A stretch of 7,726 nucleotides of DNA from an uncultured Collinsella sp. (GTDB lineage Bacteria > Actinomycetota > Coriobacteriia > Coriobacteriales > Coriobacteriaceae): the NCBI GenBank assembly GCA_900549085.1, contig URMO01000085.1, positions 1 to 7,726 of the forward strand, given 5' to 3'. The notes under the pieces are model-generated. The model did not search any database. It was not told the origin of the DNA and saw only the letters and a program-made list of their open reading frames with translations. Positions within the stretch are counted from its first letter, which is position 1. The number at the start of each line of letters is the position of its first letter. A program made the position numbers and the translations under genes. Shown piece by piece: positions 1 through 5,435 of this stretch.

Positions 1-973
1 TGATCCAGAACACGTGGTCGAACGAGAACACCACGTCGGCGTACTCCATGGCGAGCCCCGTCTTGCCGAAGCCCTCGGGCGCCACGAGGAAGCGCGCCAC
101 ATGGCGCTCGCGCAGCAGGCGCGCGGTCACGCCGCGAACGGGCTTAATCTGTCCCGACAGAATACGGTGGGCAGTGCGCTCGGACATCTCGAGACCCAAC
201 CCGGAGCAGATCCGTATAAAGTCCTCGGCATCCGAGGCAAGGCCCAAACGATCGATAACCGGAAGCTCGCACTCGTCATCGATAAAGAGCAGGCGCGACG
301 TATCGAGACGACTCGAAGCCTGAGCGTACAGGGTCGCAGCGATCTCGGACGGAGAGCCCAGATACACATCGCAGCAACGCAGCTCCTCAAGGGCAAACTC
401 ACACGCAGCACGAATGATGTTGTGGGGGCCGCGAGCACATACATAGCGGCCGTCTTCGTCTTTAACCGCCTGAGGCCAGCTCGACTGGTCCGCGCGCTCA
501 CCCAAGCGATCGGTAGCAACGCACACCTTAAACGCGGAGCCCAAATCGACGCCCGATGTAACAACGCGTGCCTCATCCGTGTTCTGCTTGATAGAGAACA
601 GAGCCATACCACGACCGTGAACACCCCAACGGTCCATTTTCATGCTCTCGAGCTTGGAGGTGACACGGGCATCGAAGATACGCTCCTGCATATCCTGCGG
701 CACACCCGAACCGTTATCCAGGAAGAGGAGGGTGCGAACACCCTCCTCCTTGGTCGTGGCAAGATAGACCTTATCGGCTCCGGCATCGCGAGCATTACGC
801 AGCATCTCGATGACAATGTCCTCTACATGCTGAATGTCATGCTTCGCTTGACGGCGCTCGGCCTCCGAAACGCGGAGGCGGACATACCCCTCGCCAAGGT
901 TTTCCTCGACGCGAAGGTTGCCCTCCCCCGACATCGACGCGATAAATGAGATGAGCTCGTTCGCGTCGTTCAT
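1..973 (-). CDS. GHKL-type ATPase with a C-terminal P-loop, partial (C-terminus off the left edge)
   Basis: I do not recognise a named gene. The frame is open for 324 codons from the ATG at 973 to the window edge. The N-terminal half is a GHKL (HATPase_c/MutL/HSP90-like) ATP-binding domain. It shows an N-box EMLRNARDAGAD at residues 56-67, a G1 box DNGSGVP at 86-92, and a glycine-rich ATP lid GVHGRGMAL at 117-125. No H-box dimerisation domain or membrane segment precedes it, so it does not look like an ordinary sensor kinase. Residues 298-305 (APEGFGKT) fit Walker A ([AG]x4GK[ST]), and the context resembles the start of a MalT/STAND-type NTPase. Residues 264-275 (SERTAHRILSGQ) look faintly like a helix-turn-helix. 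The ATG follows the rny stop by one base with no clear Shine-Dalgarno, suggesting translational coupling to rny. The GHKL fold is well supported; the second NTPase domain and any role are inference. Confidence 0.82.
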   Translation of the reverse strand, partial: MNDANELISFIASMSGEGNLRVEENLGEGYVRLRVSEAERRQAKHDIQHVEDIVIEMLRNARDAGADKVYLATTKEEGVRTLLFLDNGSGVPQDMQERIFDARVTSKLESMKMDRWGVHGRGMALFSIKQNTDEARVVTSGVDLGSAFKVCVATDRLGERADQSSWPQAVKDEDGRYVCARGPHNIIRAACEFALEELRCCDVYLGSPSEIAATLYAQASSRLDTSRLLFIDDECELPVIDRLGLASDAEDFIRICSGLGLEMSERTAHRILSGQIKPVRGVTARLLRERHVARFLVAPEGFGKTGLAMEYADVVFSFDHVFWI

Positions 974-974
974 G

Positions 975-2525
975 TTATTTAGCGATATCGACGGCACGGC
1001 TCTCGCGAATCACGACAACGCGCACCTGACCGGGATACTCCATCTCTTCCTCGATCTGATGGGCGATATCGTGCGCAAGCACCGTGGACTGGGCATCGGA
1101 GATCTTGTCCGGCTGAACCATGACATGAACCTCGCGACCGGCCTGCATGGCATAGGTGCGCTCGACGCCGTCGTGAGAGTTGGCGATCTCCTCGAGCTTC
1201 TCAAGACGCTTGATGTAGTTCTCGGCCGACTCGCGACGGGCTCCGGGACGAGAAGCGGAAACGGCATCGGCAGCCTGGACCAGAACGTCGAGCACCGTGT
1301 TGGGATCGACGTCGGCATGATGGGCCTCGATCGCGTGGACGATAACGGGCTTCTCGCCATAACGGCGGGCAAGCTCGGCGCCAATGACGGCATGCGGACC
1401 CTCAACGTCGTGGTCGATGGCCTTGCCCAGGTCGTGCAGAAGACCGGCGCGCTTGGCGGTCACAACATCCAGACCAAGCTCGGAAGCCATAACGCCGCAC
1501 AGGTCGGAGACCTCAAGCGAGTGCTGTAGCACGTTCTGGCCAAACGAGGTGCGGTAGCGCAGAGCACCCAGGGTCTTGACGATCTCGGGATGCAGGTCGT
1601 GGATACCGGTATCGAAGGCGGCCTGCTCGCCAGCCTCGCGCACACGCTGCTGAACCAAATCGGCGGCCTTGTGATACATCTCCTCGATGCGGGCGGGGTG
1701 AATGCGGCCGTCTGCAATAAGGTTCTCGAGCGCCACGCGGGCAGTCTCACGACGGACCGGATCGAAGCTCGAAAGCACAACGGTCTCGGGAGTATCGTCA
1801 ATCACGAGGTTGACGCCGGACACCTGCTCAAAGGTGCGGATGTTGCGGCCCTCGCGACCGATAATGCGACCCTTGAGGTCATCGGAGGGAATATGAACGG
1901 AAGTGACGGTGACCTCGGCGGTATGGTCGGCGGCGCAACGCTGAATCGCCAGGGAGAGAATCTCCTGGGCGGTCTTGTGGCACTCGGCGCGGACCTGCTG
2001 CTCGGACTCACGGATGATGGTGGCCGCCTCGTGGGTAACCTCGCCACGGACCTTGTCGAGCAGCTCCTTGTGAGCGTCCTCGCGCGTAAGGTCGGCAATA
2101 CGCTCAAGCTCGGAAGTCTGCTTGGCGCAGAGCTCCTCAAGCTCGCGAGAGCGCTTCTCGACCTGACCGGCCTGGCTGGACAACTGATGCTCGCGTTTAT
2201 CGAGCGCATCGTTGCGGCGATCGAGCGATTCCTCGCGCTGCATCACGCGGTTTTCGAGCGTACGAATCTCACTCTTACGCTGCTTGTCCTCGGCCTCGGC
2301 GGCCTGTTTGTTCTTGATGATCTCTTCCTTAGCCTCGAGCAGAGCCTCTTTTTTGAGGGTCTCGGCCTGACGCTTTGCATCACCGATCAGGGACTCTGCC
2401 TGCGCGTGTGCCGACTGGATCTTTTCGTCGGCCTCGTGAAGACTACCCTGCTTGGCGGTGCGCATGTAGGCAATGGCGGCGATGGCACCCAAAACGAGGC
2501 CAACGAGCGCTGCAATGATAGGCAT
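975..2525 (-). CDS. rny: Ribonuclease Y, membrane-anchored endoribonuclease
   Basis: RNase Y is a membrane-bound endoribonuclease that starts mRNA decay in many Gram-positive bacteria. The architecture is complete. There is an N-terminal membrane helix at about residues 3-20, then a long charged coiled coil at about 25-195. A KH RNA-binding domain follows, with the GxxG loop in GRIIGREGRN (219-228), and then an HD metal-dependent phosphohydrolase domain with LLHDLGK (catalytic H364, D365), an upstream QHS histidine at 335, and ADAVSASRPGARRES near 419-433. The length of 516 aa is normal for the family. I chose the ATG at 2525 because AAGGAG lies 5 bases upstream. The in-frame GTG at 2531 overlaps that Shine-Dalgarno and cannot be served by it. 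The gene has its own likely promoter and a long leader after recX. The next gene starts one base past its TAA stop. Confidence 0.97.
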   Translation of the reverse strand: MPIIAALVGLVLGAIAAIAYMRTAKQGSLHEADEKIQSAHAQAESLIGDAKRQAETLKKEALLEAKEEIIKNKQAAEAEDKQRKSEIRTLENRVMQREESLDRRNDALDKREHQLSSQAGQVEKRSRELEELCAKQTSELERIADLTREDAHKELLDKVRGEVTHEAATIIRESEQQVRAECHKTAQEILSLAIQRCAADHTAEVTVTSVHIPSDDLKGRIIGREGRNIRTFEQVSGVNLVIDDTPETVVLSSFDPVRRETARVALENLIADGRIHPARIEEMYHKAADLVQQRVREAGEQAAFDTGIHDLHPEIVKTLGALRYRTSFGQNVLQHSLEVSDLCGVMASELGLDVVTAKRAGLLHDLGKAIDHDVEGPHAVIGAELARRYGEKPVIVHAIEAHHADVDPNTVLDVLVQAADAVSASRPGARRESAENYIKRLEKLEEIANSHDGVERTYAMQAGREVHVMVQPDKISDAQSTVLAHDIAHQIEEEMEYPGQVRVVVIRESRAVDIAK

Positions 2526-2530
2526 GCTCA

Positions 2531-2536
2531 CTCCTT
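2531..2536 (-). promoter_or_regulatory. Ribosome binding site of rny (decides the start)
   Basis: AAGGAG on the minus strand, with the 5-base spacer TGAGC before the ATG at 2525. Its position rules out the GTG at 2531, which would overlap the last G of the site. Confidence 0.85.
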
Positions 2537-2560
2537 TTTATGGATTCGTTACACAGCAAA

Positions 2561-2586
2561 GCGAACCGTCCTTACGAACGGCTCGC
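2561..2586 (-). promoter_or_regulatory. Hairpin in the rny leader close to the start codon
   Basis: Read as RNA from the minus strand, GCGAGCCGU (2586-2578) pairs with ACGGUUCGC (2569-2561) through nine base pairs including one G-U. The loop is 8 nt. The G-U pair makes the stem continuous only in minus-strand RNA, which fits a role in the rny message. The stem ends about 25 bases before the Shine-Dalgarno. The following bases (UUUGCUGUG) are only briefly U-rich, so it is more likely a leader structure than a strong terminator. Function is inferred from position only. Confidence 0.45.
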
Positions 2587-2640
2587 GACATTTGAGTAAT
2601 ATGGGCGCAGCTTATGCGGGTCGGATACAGATAAACATAT

Positions 2641-2662
2641 AAACAAACTCATCACAGATGAG
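2641..2662 (-). terminator. Weak terminator-like hairpin (possible attenuator) in the rny leader
   Basis: On the minus strand CTCATC-TGT-GATGAG forms a perfect 6-bp stem with a 3-nt loop (2648-2662). It is followed directly by TTTGTTT (2641-2647). The stem is short and only half GC, so termination would be partial at best. It lies about 25 bases downstream of the predicted rny transcription start, the place expected for an attenuator. It could also be a second, weak recX terminator, or chance. Confidence 0.3.
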
Positions 2663-2691
2663 CACATATCACAAAGCAAATGACGGTATTT

Positions 2692-2720
2692 ATCCTACGT
2701 TGAACCGCAACAACTGTCAA
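2692..2720 (-). promoter_or_regulatory. Predicted rny promoter
   Basis: On the minus strand a perfect -35 box TTGACA (2720-2715) is followed after exactly 17 bases by TAGGAT (2697-2692), a 4 of 6 match to the -10 consensus. Transcription would start near 2687, giving a leader of about 160 nt before the rny ATG. This implies that rny and the GHKL gene can be expressed independently of the SOS-controlled recA-recX unit. Confidence 0.65.
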
Positions 2721-2742
2721 ATAAACGCGCCCGGCACGGCGC
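2719..2742 (-). terminator. Possible intrinsic terminator after recX
   Basis: On the minus strand GCGCC (2742-2738) pairs with GGCGC (2731-2727) across a 6-nt loop. The stem is followed by G and then TTTATTT (2725-2719). It is an all-GC stem of only five pairs, so its strength is uncertain. It lies about 40 bases past the recX stop, and its tail overlaps the first two bases of the rny -35 box. Confidence 0.4.
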
Positions 2743-2782
2743 CAATCGAGCGGTGAACGGCAAGGGCGTAACAGGTGCACGT

Positions 2783-3475
2783 TTACACGGCACACTCCTC
2801 GCTTAAGGCATCGAGACGTGCCTTAACGGCATCGGCGGCGATGTGATATGAAAAACCCTTACCCATCAAAAACCTGACGAGCTTTTCGAATGCACGCGCC
2901 TCGGGAATGCGACGTTTAGCGAGCAAGGCCGATGCACGAGTCAAGTCGTCATCCACGGTAAAATACGCCTCGGGATACCCGGGGATATCGTCAAGCACGA
3001 CATGACGACGCTTGAGCTCAACCTCGATCTTGCGCTGCCCCCAGCCGCGACGTTTGCGCTCTTCGATGAAATACGAGCAAAAACGGTTCTCGTCCAAAAA
3101 TCGATACTCGGTCGCTCGAGCAACGGCAAAATCGATCGCAGGCTGTCGAAAGCCATAGCGAGCCAACTTATCCCGTACCTCGCCCGTGGCATGATCGCGG
3201 CGCGAAAGCATCTCGGTCACCATGGTGAGTGCACATTTGCGTTCGATAAGCTGCACCGCCTCGCGAAAGTCATCCCAATCACAGGGAAGATCGGGGCGGT
3301 TCTTAACGTACAGGCGCGCCACGCGCACGGGAATCCAAATGGAACGTTCGAAACCGCCCTCGAGATCGCAATCGATATGCGCACAGGGCTTTTTAGACGC
3401 ATAACCGCTCGAGAACGAGGAGGCCGCTTTCTTATCGGGAAAGACGACCGTGGCCTCGGTCACCGTATACGACAT
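2783..3475 (-). CDS. recX: RecX, regulator of RecA
   Basis: RecX binds RecA filaments and limits or modulates their growth, tuning recombination and the SOS response. The family signature lies in the middle. ALTMVTEMLSRRDHATGEV (82-100) is the first helical repeat, followed by FLDENRF (126-132) and YFIEERKRRGWGQRKIEVEL (135-154). A third helical segment near 177-223 contains FLMGKGFSYHIAADAVKARL. The 230 aa length is at the long end for RecX because of roughly 80 residues before the core domain. That N-terminal part includes a cluster of cysteines (C31, C36, C65, C81) and no motif I can name. The ATG at 3475 follows the recA stop by 11 bases and has no strong Shine-Dalgarno, so it is probably cotranscribed and coupled with recA and therefore LexA-controlled. 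Identity is firm; the exact start is less so. Confidence 0.93.
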   Translation of the reverse strand: MSYTVTEATVVFPDKKAASSFSSGYASKKPCAHIDCDLEGGFERSIWIPVRVARLYVKNRPDLPCDWDDFREAVQLIERKCALTMVTEMLSRRDHATGEVRDKLARYGFRQPAIDFAVARATEYRFLDENRFCSYFIEERKRRGWGQRKIEVELKRRHVVLDDIPGYPEAYFTVDDDLTRASALLAKRRIPEARAFEKLVRFLMGKGFSYHIAADAVKARLDALSEECAV

Positions 3476-3486
3476 GTCGGCATCCG

Positions 3487-4635
3487 CTACTCGTCGTCAT
3501 CGTCGAGCATTGCGGAGCCATCGATGGCGTACAGCTCATCAAACTCCTCGGGGGCGGGCTGATCGGTCAACTCAACCTCGGAGGGGGCATCATCGTCATA
3601 CTCAAGGCCGCAGGCAAGGCGAACCTTGTGCTCGATCTCGTCGGCGCAATCGGGGTGCTCGCGCAGGAACGTCTTGGCGGCCTCGCGACCGTTGCCGAGC
3701 TTGTCCTCACCATAGGCAAACCAGGACCCCATCTTTTTGCAGATACCGCACTCGACGGCCATATCCAGAATCGAGCCCTCTTTGGAGATGCCGGTGCCGT
3801 ACATGATGTCAAACTCAGCCGAGCGGAACGGAGCGGCCACCTTGTTCTTAACAACCTTGGCACGCACGCGATTGCCGATAACCTCGTCCTTGAGCTTGAT
3901 GGTATCGATTTTGCGAATATCGATTCGCACGGAAGAGAAGAACTTGAGCGCACGGCCGCCCGTGGTGGTCTCGGGGTTACCGAACATGACGCCGATCTTC
4001 TCGCGCAGCTGGTTAATGAAGATGCAGGTCGTGTTGGACTTAGCAAGCGAGCCGGCGAGCTTGCGGAGTGCCTGGCTCATCAAGCGAGCCTGCAGACCCA
4101 CCGTCGTGTCACCGATCTCGCCCTCGATCTCGGCACGCGGAGTCAAGGCAGCAACAGAGTCAACGACGATGGCGTCGATGGCACCGGAGCGCACAAGCAT
4201 ATCGACGATCTCGAGCGCCTGCTCGCCCGTATCGGGCTGGGAAATCAAGACCTCATCGATATCGACGCCGATTCGCGCGGCATAGGTGGGATCAAGCGCG
4301 TGCTCGGCATCGATAAATGCCACAACGCCGCCCATGGCCTGCGCCTCTGCAAGGATCTCGAGCGAAAGCGTTGTCTTACCGGAGGACTCGGGGCCATAAA
4401 TCTCGACGATACGGCCGCGCGGAACGCCGCCGATACCCAAGGCGGCATCGAGCGCCAGAGAGCCCGTCGGAATAGCCTCGACCTCGAGCTCCGGACCGCC
4501 GTCGCCATACCTCATAATAGAGCCCTGGCCGAACTTCTTCTCGATCTCGGCCTTGGTGGTGGCGATCATCTCGTCGCGCTCTTTACCCGTCGTGCGTGCA
4601 TGAACGGTACGTACGGGACCTGAATTCTTGGCCAT
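3487..4635 (-). CDS. recA: RecA recombinase / SOS co-protease
   Basis: RecA polymerises on single-stranded DNA, catalyses strand exchange in recombinational repair, and triggers LexA self-cleavage. All hallmarks are present in a 382-aa protein. FGQGSIMR lies near residues 35-42, Walker A GPESSGKT at 81-88, catalytic Glu in IDAEHALD (E111), and Walker B IVVDS ending at D159-S160. The DNA-binding loop L2 begins at NQLREKIGVMFGNPETTTGG (208-227). The tail is strongly acidic, ending LDDDDE, typical of RecA C-termini that restrain DNA binding. I used the ATG at 4635 because AGAGGAGGG lies just upstream. The open frame extends to a TTG at 4656, but that precedes the ribosome binding site. Compared with E. 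coli RecA the N-terminus has about ten extra, partly basic residues. recX follows 11 bases later. The promoter carries a LexA box. Confidence 0.99.
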   Translation of the reverse strand: MAKNSGPVRTVHARTTGKERDEMIATTKAEIEKKFGQGSIMRYGDGGPELEVEAIPTGSLALDAALGIGGVPRGRIVEIYGPESSGKTTLSLEILAEAQAMGGVVAFIDAEHALDPTYAARIGVDIDEVLISQPDTGEQALEIVDMLVRSGAIDAIVVDSVAALTPRAEIEGEIGDTTVGLQARLMSQALRKLAGSLAKSNTTCIFINQLREKIGVMFGNPETTTGGRALKFFSSVRIDIRKIDTIKLKDEVIGNRVRAKVVKNKVAAPFRSAEFDIMYGTGISKEGSILDMAVECGICKKMGSWFAYGEDKLGNGREAAKTFLREHPDCADEIEHKVRLACGLEYDDDAPSEVELTDQPAPEEFDELYAIDGSAMLDDDDE

Positions 4636-4641
4636 GAATAG

Positions 4642-4650
4642 CCCTCCTCT
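4642..4650 (-). promoter_or_regulatory. Ribosome binding site of recA (decides the start)
   Basis: AGAGGAGGG on the minus strand, with the 6-base spacer CTATTC before the ATG at 4635. It excludes the upstream TTG at 4656 as the start, since that codon lies 5' of the site. Confidence 0.9.
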
Positions 4651-4665
4651 TAACAACCTGAAACG

Positions 4666-4694
4666 ATAATAAACGAACGGCTGTTCGTGGTCAA
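4666..4694 (-). promoter_or_regulatory. recA promoter
   Basis: On the minus strand TTGACC (4694-4689) and TATTAT (4671-4666) are separated by exactly 17 bases. Each matches its sigma-A/sigma-70 consensus hexamer at 5 of 6 positions. Transcription should start near 4659, giving a short leader of about 24 nt that contains the ribosome binding site. The LexA box fills the spacer, so repressor binding would exclude RNA polymerase. Confidence 0.85.
4673..4688. promoter_or_regulatory. LexA operator (SOS / Cheo box) of recA
   Basis: ACGAAC-GGCT-GTTCGT is a perfect 6+6 inverted repeat containing CGAAC-N4-GTTCG, the LexA-binding consensus of Bacillus and actinobacteria. It sits entirely between the -35 and -10 boxes of the recA promoter. 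I saw no second copy of this exact pattern in the window, so recA-recX is the only directly LexA-controlled unit here. Confidence 0.93.
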
Positions 4695-4726
4695 CCGTTC
4701 AGGCCAATCATATACAGGCAGTCTTT

Positions 4727-4786
4727 CCAAAACCCAACCAAACGCCGACCAAACACTGACCAAGTGCGTGACCACAAAGAACCAAA
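4727..4786. repeat. Six phased CCAAA-like repeats upstream of the recA promoter
   Basis: On the plus strand CCAAA or a one-base variant begins at 4727, 4738, 4749, 4760 (CCAAG), 4772 (CCACA) and 4782. The steps are 11, 11, 11, 12 and 10 bases, which is one helical turn each. Read with recA, the unit is TTTGG, placing all copies on one face of the helix 33 to 92 bases upstream of the recA -35 box. No protein is known to me that binds this pattern. It may be a multi-copy regulator site or a bent upstream element, or it may reflect biased composition. Confidence 0.5.
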
Positions 4787-4861
4787 GATGAACAAGGCAG
4801 GCAAAAATACATCTAAAACCAGCACAAACGCCAAATGAGCCTAAGGTCCCTATCTCCACAA

Positions 4862-4885
4862 TTAAGGGGCCCTAAGGCCCCTTAA
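4862..4885 (-). terminator. Terminator of the yajQ-rimO-pgsA-cinA operon
   Basis: TTAAGGGGCC-CTAA-GGCCCCTTAA is a perfect 10-bp stem with a 4-nt loop. It starts seven bases past the cinA stop. In the minus-strand direction the stem is followed by TTGTG, so the U-rich stretch (UUAAUUGU) is partly inside the stem base. It separates the housekeeping operon from the SOS-controlled recA unit. Confidence 0.8.
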
Positions 4886-4892
4886 ACCACGT

Positions 4893-5429
4893 CTATTCCA
4901 TAGAATTGAGCACGCGGACAATGCGCTCCAAGGCCTCCGCGACCGCATGGGCACGAACGCACGACCGATCGCCCTCATAATGACAGCGCACAGACTCGAC
5001 AACCGGCGCCCCCCCATCGGCCGCGCGATGCGCCCAGCCAATATAGAACGTGCCGGCGGGATCTTGCTCGGTGCCGCCACCGGGCCCAGCGTAGCCCGTT
5101 GCGCTTACGGCCACATCGCTCTGATAAAGGTCCAGCGAGCCCGCGGCCATCTCACGCGCCGTCTGGTGCGACACGGCGCTAAACCGATCGAGCGTTTCCT
5201 GCTCGACGCCAAGCACGCGATGTTTGATCTCATCGCAGTAGGTCACCGCACCGCCACGAAGCACCGCCGAGGCACCCGGGATATCGGCAATCGTCGAGGC
5301 GATCATGCCTGCCGTCAGCGACTCCGCCGTCGACACCGTCACACCACGGGCACTCGCGTGCTCGACAATATCGCGCGCCAACTCCTCGTTGTTTGCGGCG
5401 ATCTGCAAATAAGACTCCGTCATACCCAC
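4893..5429 (-). CDS. cinA: CinA C-terminal domain protein, PncC-type nicotinamide-nucleotide amidase
   Basis: Proteins of this domain hydrolyse nicotinamide mononucleotide to nicotinate mononucleotide and ammonia, recycling pyridine nucleotides in the cytoplasm. The family landmarks are in order: TAESLTAGMIAS (34-45) with the expected active-site serine S37, GGAVTYCDEIKHRVLGV (59-75), AVSHQTAREMAAG (85-97), and ATGYAGPGGGTE (110-121). Only this domain is present. The N-terminal molybdopterin-binding-like half found in full-length CinA is absent, and 178 aa is normal for the stand-alone form. The usual AESCTGG motif reads AESLTAG here, a mild deviation. The gene follows the pgsA stop by six bases. 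The GTG at 5429 is used, but the ATG at 5423, two codons in, is equally possible. Whether it plays a competence role, as the cin name implies, cannot be judged. Confidence 0.92.
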   Translation of the reverse strand: MGMTESYLQIAANNEELARDIVEHASARGVTVSTAESLTAGMIASTIADIPGASAVLRGGAVTYCDEIKHRVLGVEQETLDRFSAVSHQTAREMAAGSLDLYQSDVAVSATGYAGPGGGTEQDPAGTFYIGWAHRAADGGAPVVESVRCHYEGDRSCVRAHAVAEALERIVRVLNSME

Positions 5430-5435
5430 CAGGAC

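Noticed and set aside
14..949. A 311-codon plus-strand frame at the left edge.
   Set aside because: It is in antisense register with the GHKL gene, which carries clear ATPase motifs on the minus strand.
2562..2579. Two CGAAC sequences near the rny start, considered as a second SOS box.
   Set aside because: They are direct repeats 13 bases apart, not the inverted CGAAC-N4-GTTCG arrangement, and are explained by the hairpin at 2561-2586.
1590..2642. A 350-codon plus-strand frame opposite rny.
   Set aside because: It is in antisense register with rny, and the repetitive Leu/Gly translation mirrors the rny coiled coil. It continues past rny into the AT-rich leader without a plausible start signal.
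2572..2667. A 31-codon minus-strand frame inside the rny leader, with its stop in the loop of the proximal hairpin.
   Set aside because: The position is suggestive of a leader peptide, but there is no Shine-Dalgarno before the ATG and the residues show no regulatory run. It is not supported as a gene without ribosome profiling.
3628..4623. A 331-codon plus-strand frame opposite recA.
   Set aside because: It is a codon-register shadow of recA with no recognisable domain or ribosome binding site.
4650..4859. A 69-codon minus-strand frame in the cinA-recA intergenic region.
   Set aside because: It begins with GTG at the foot of the terminator, has no Shine-Dalgarno, and runs through the recA promoter and LexA box. 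The 10 to 12-base repeat steps inside it do not fit codon structure.
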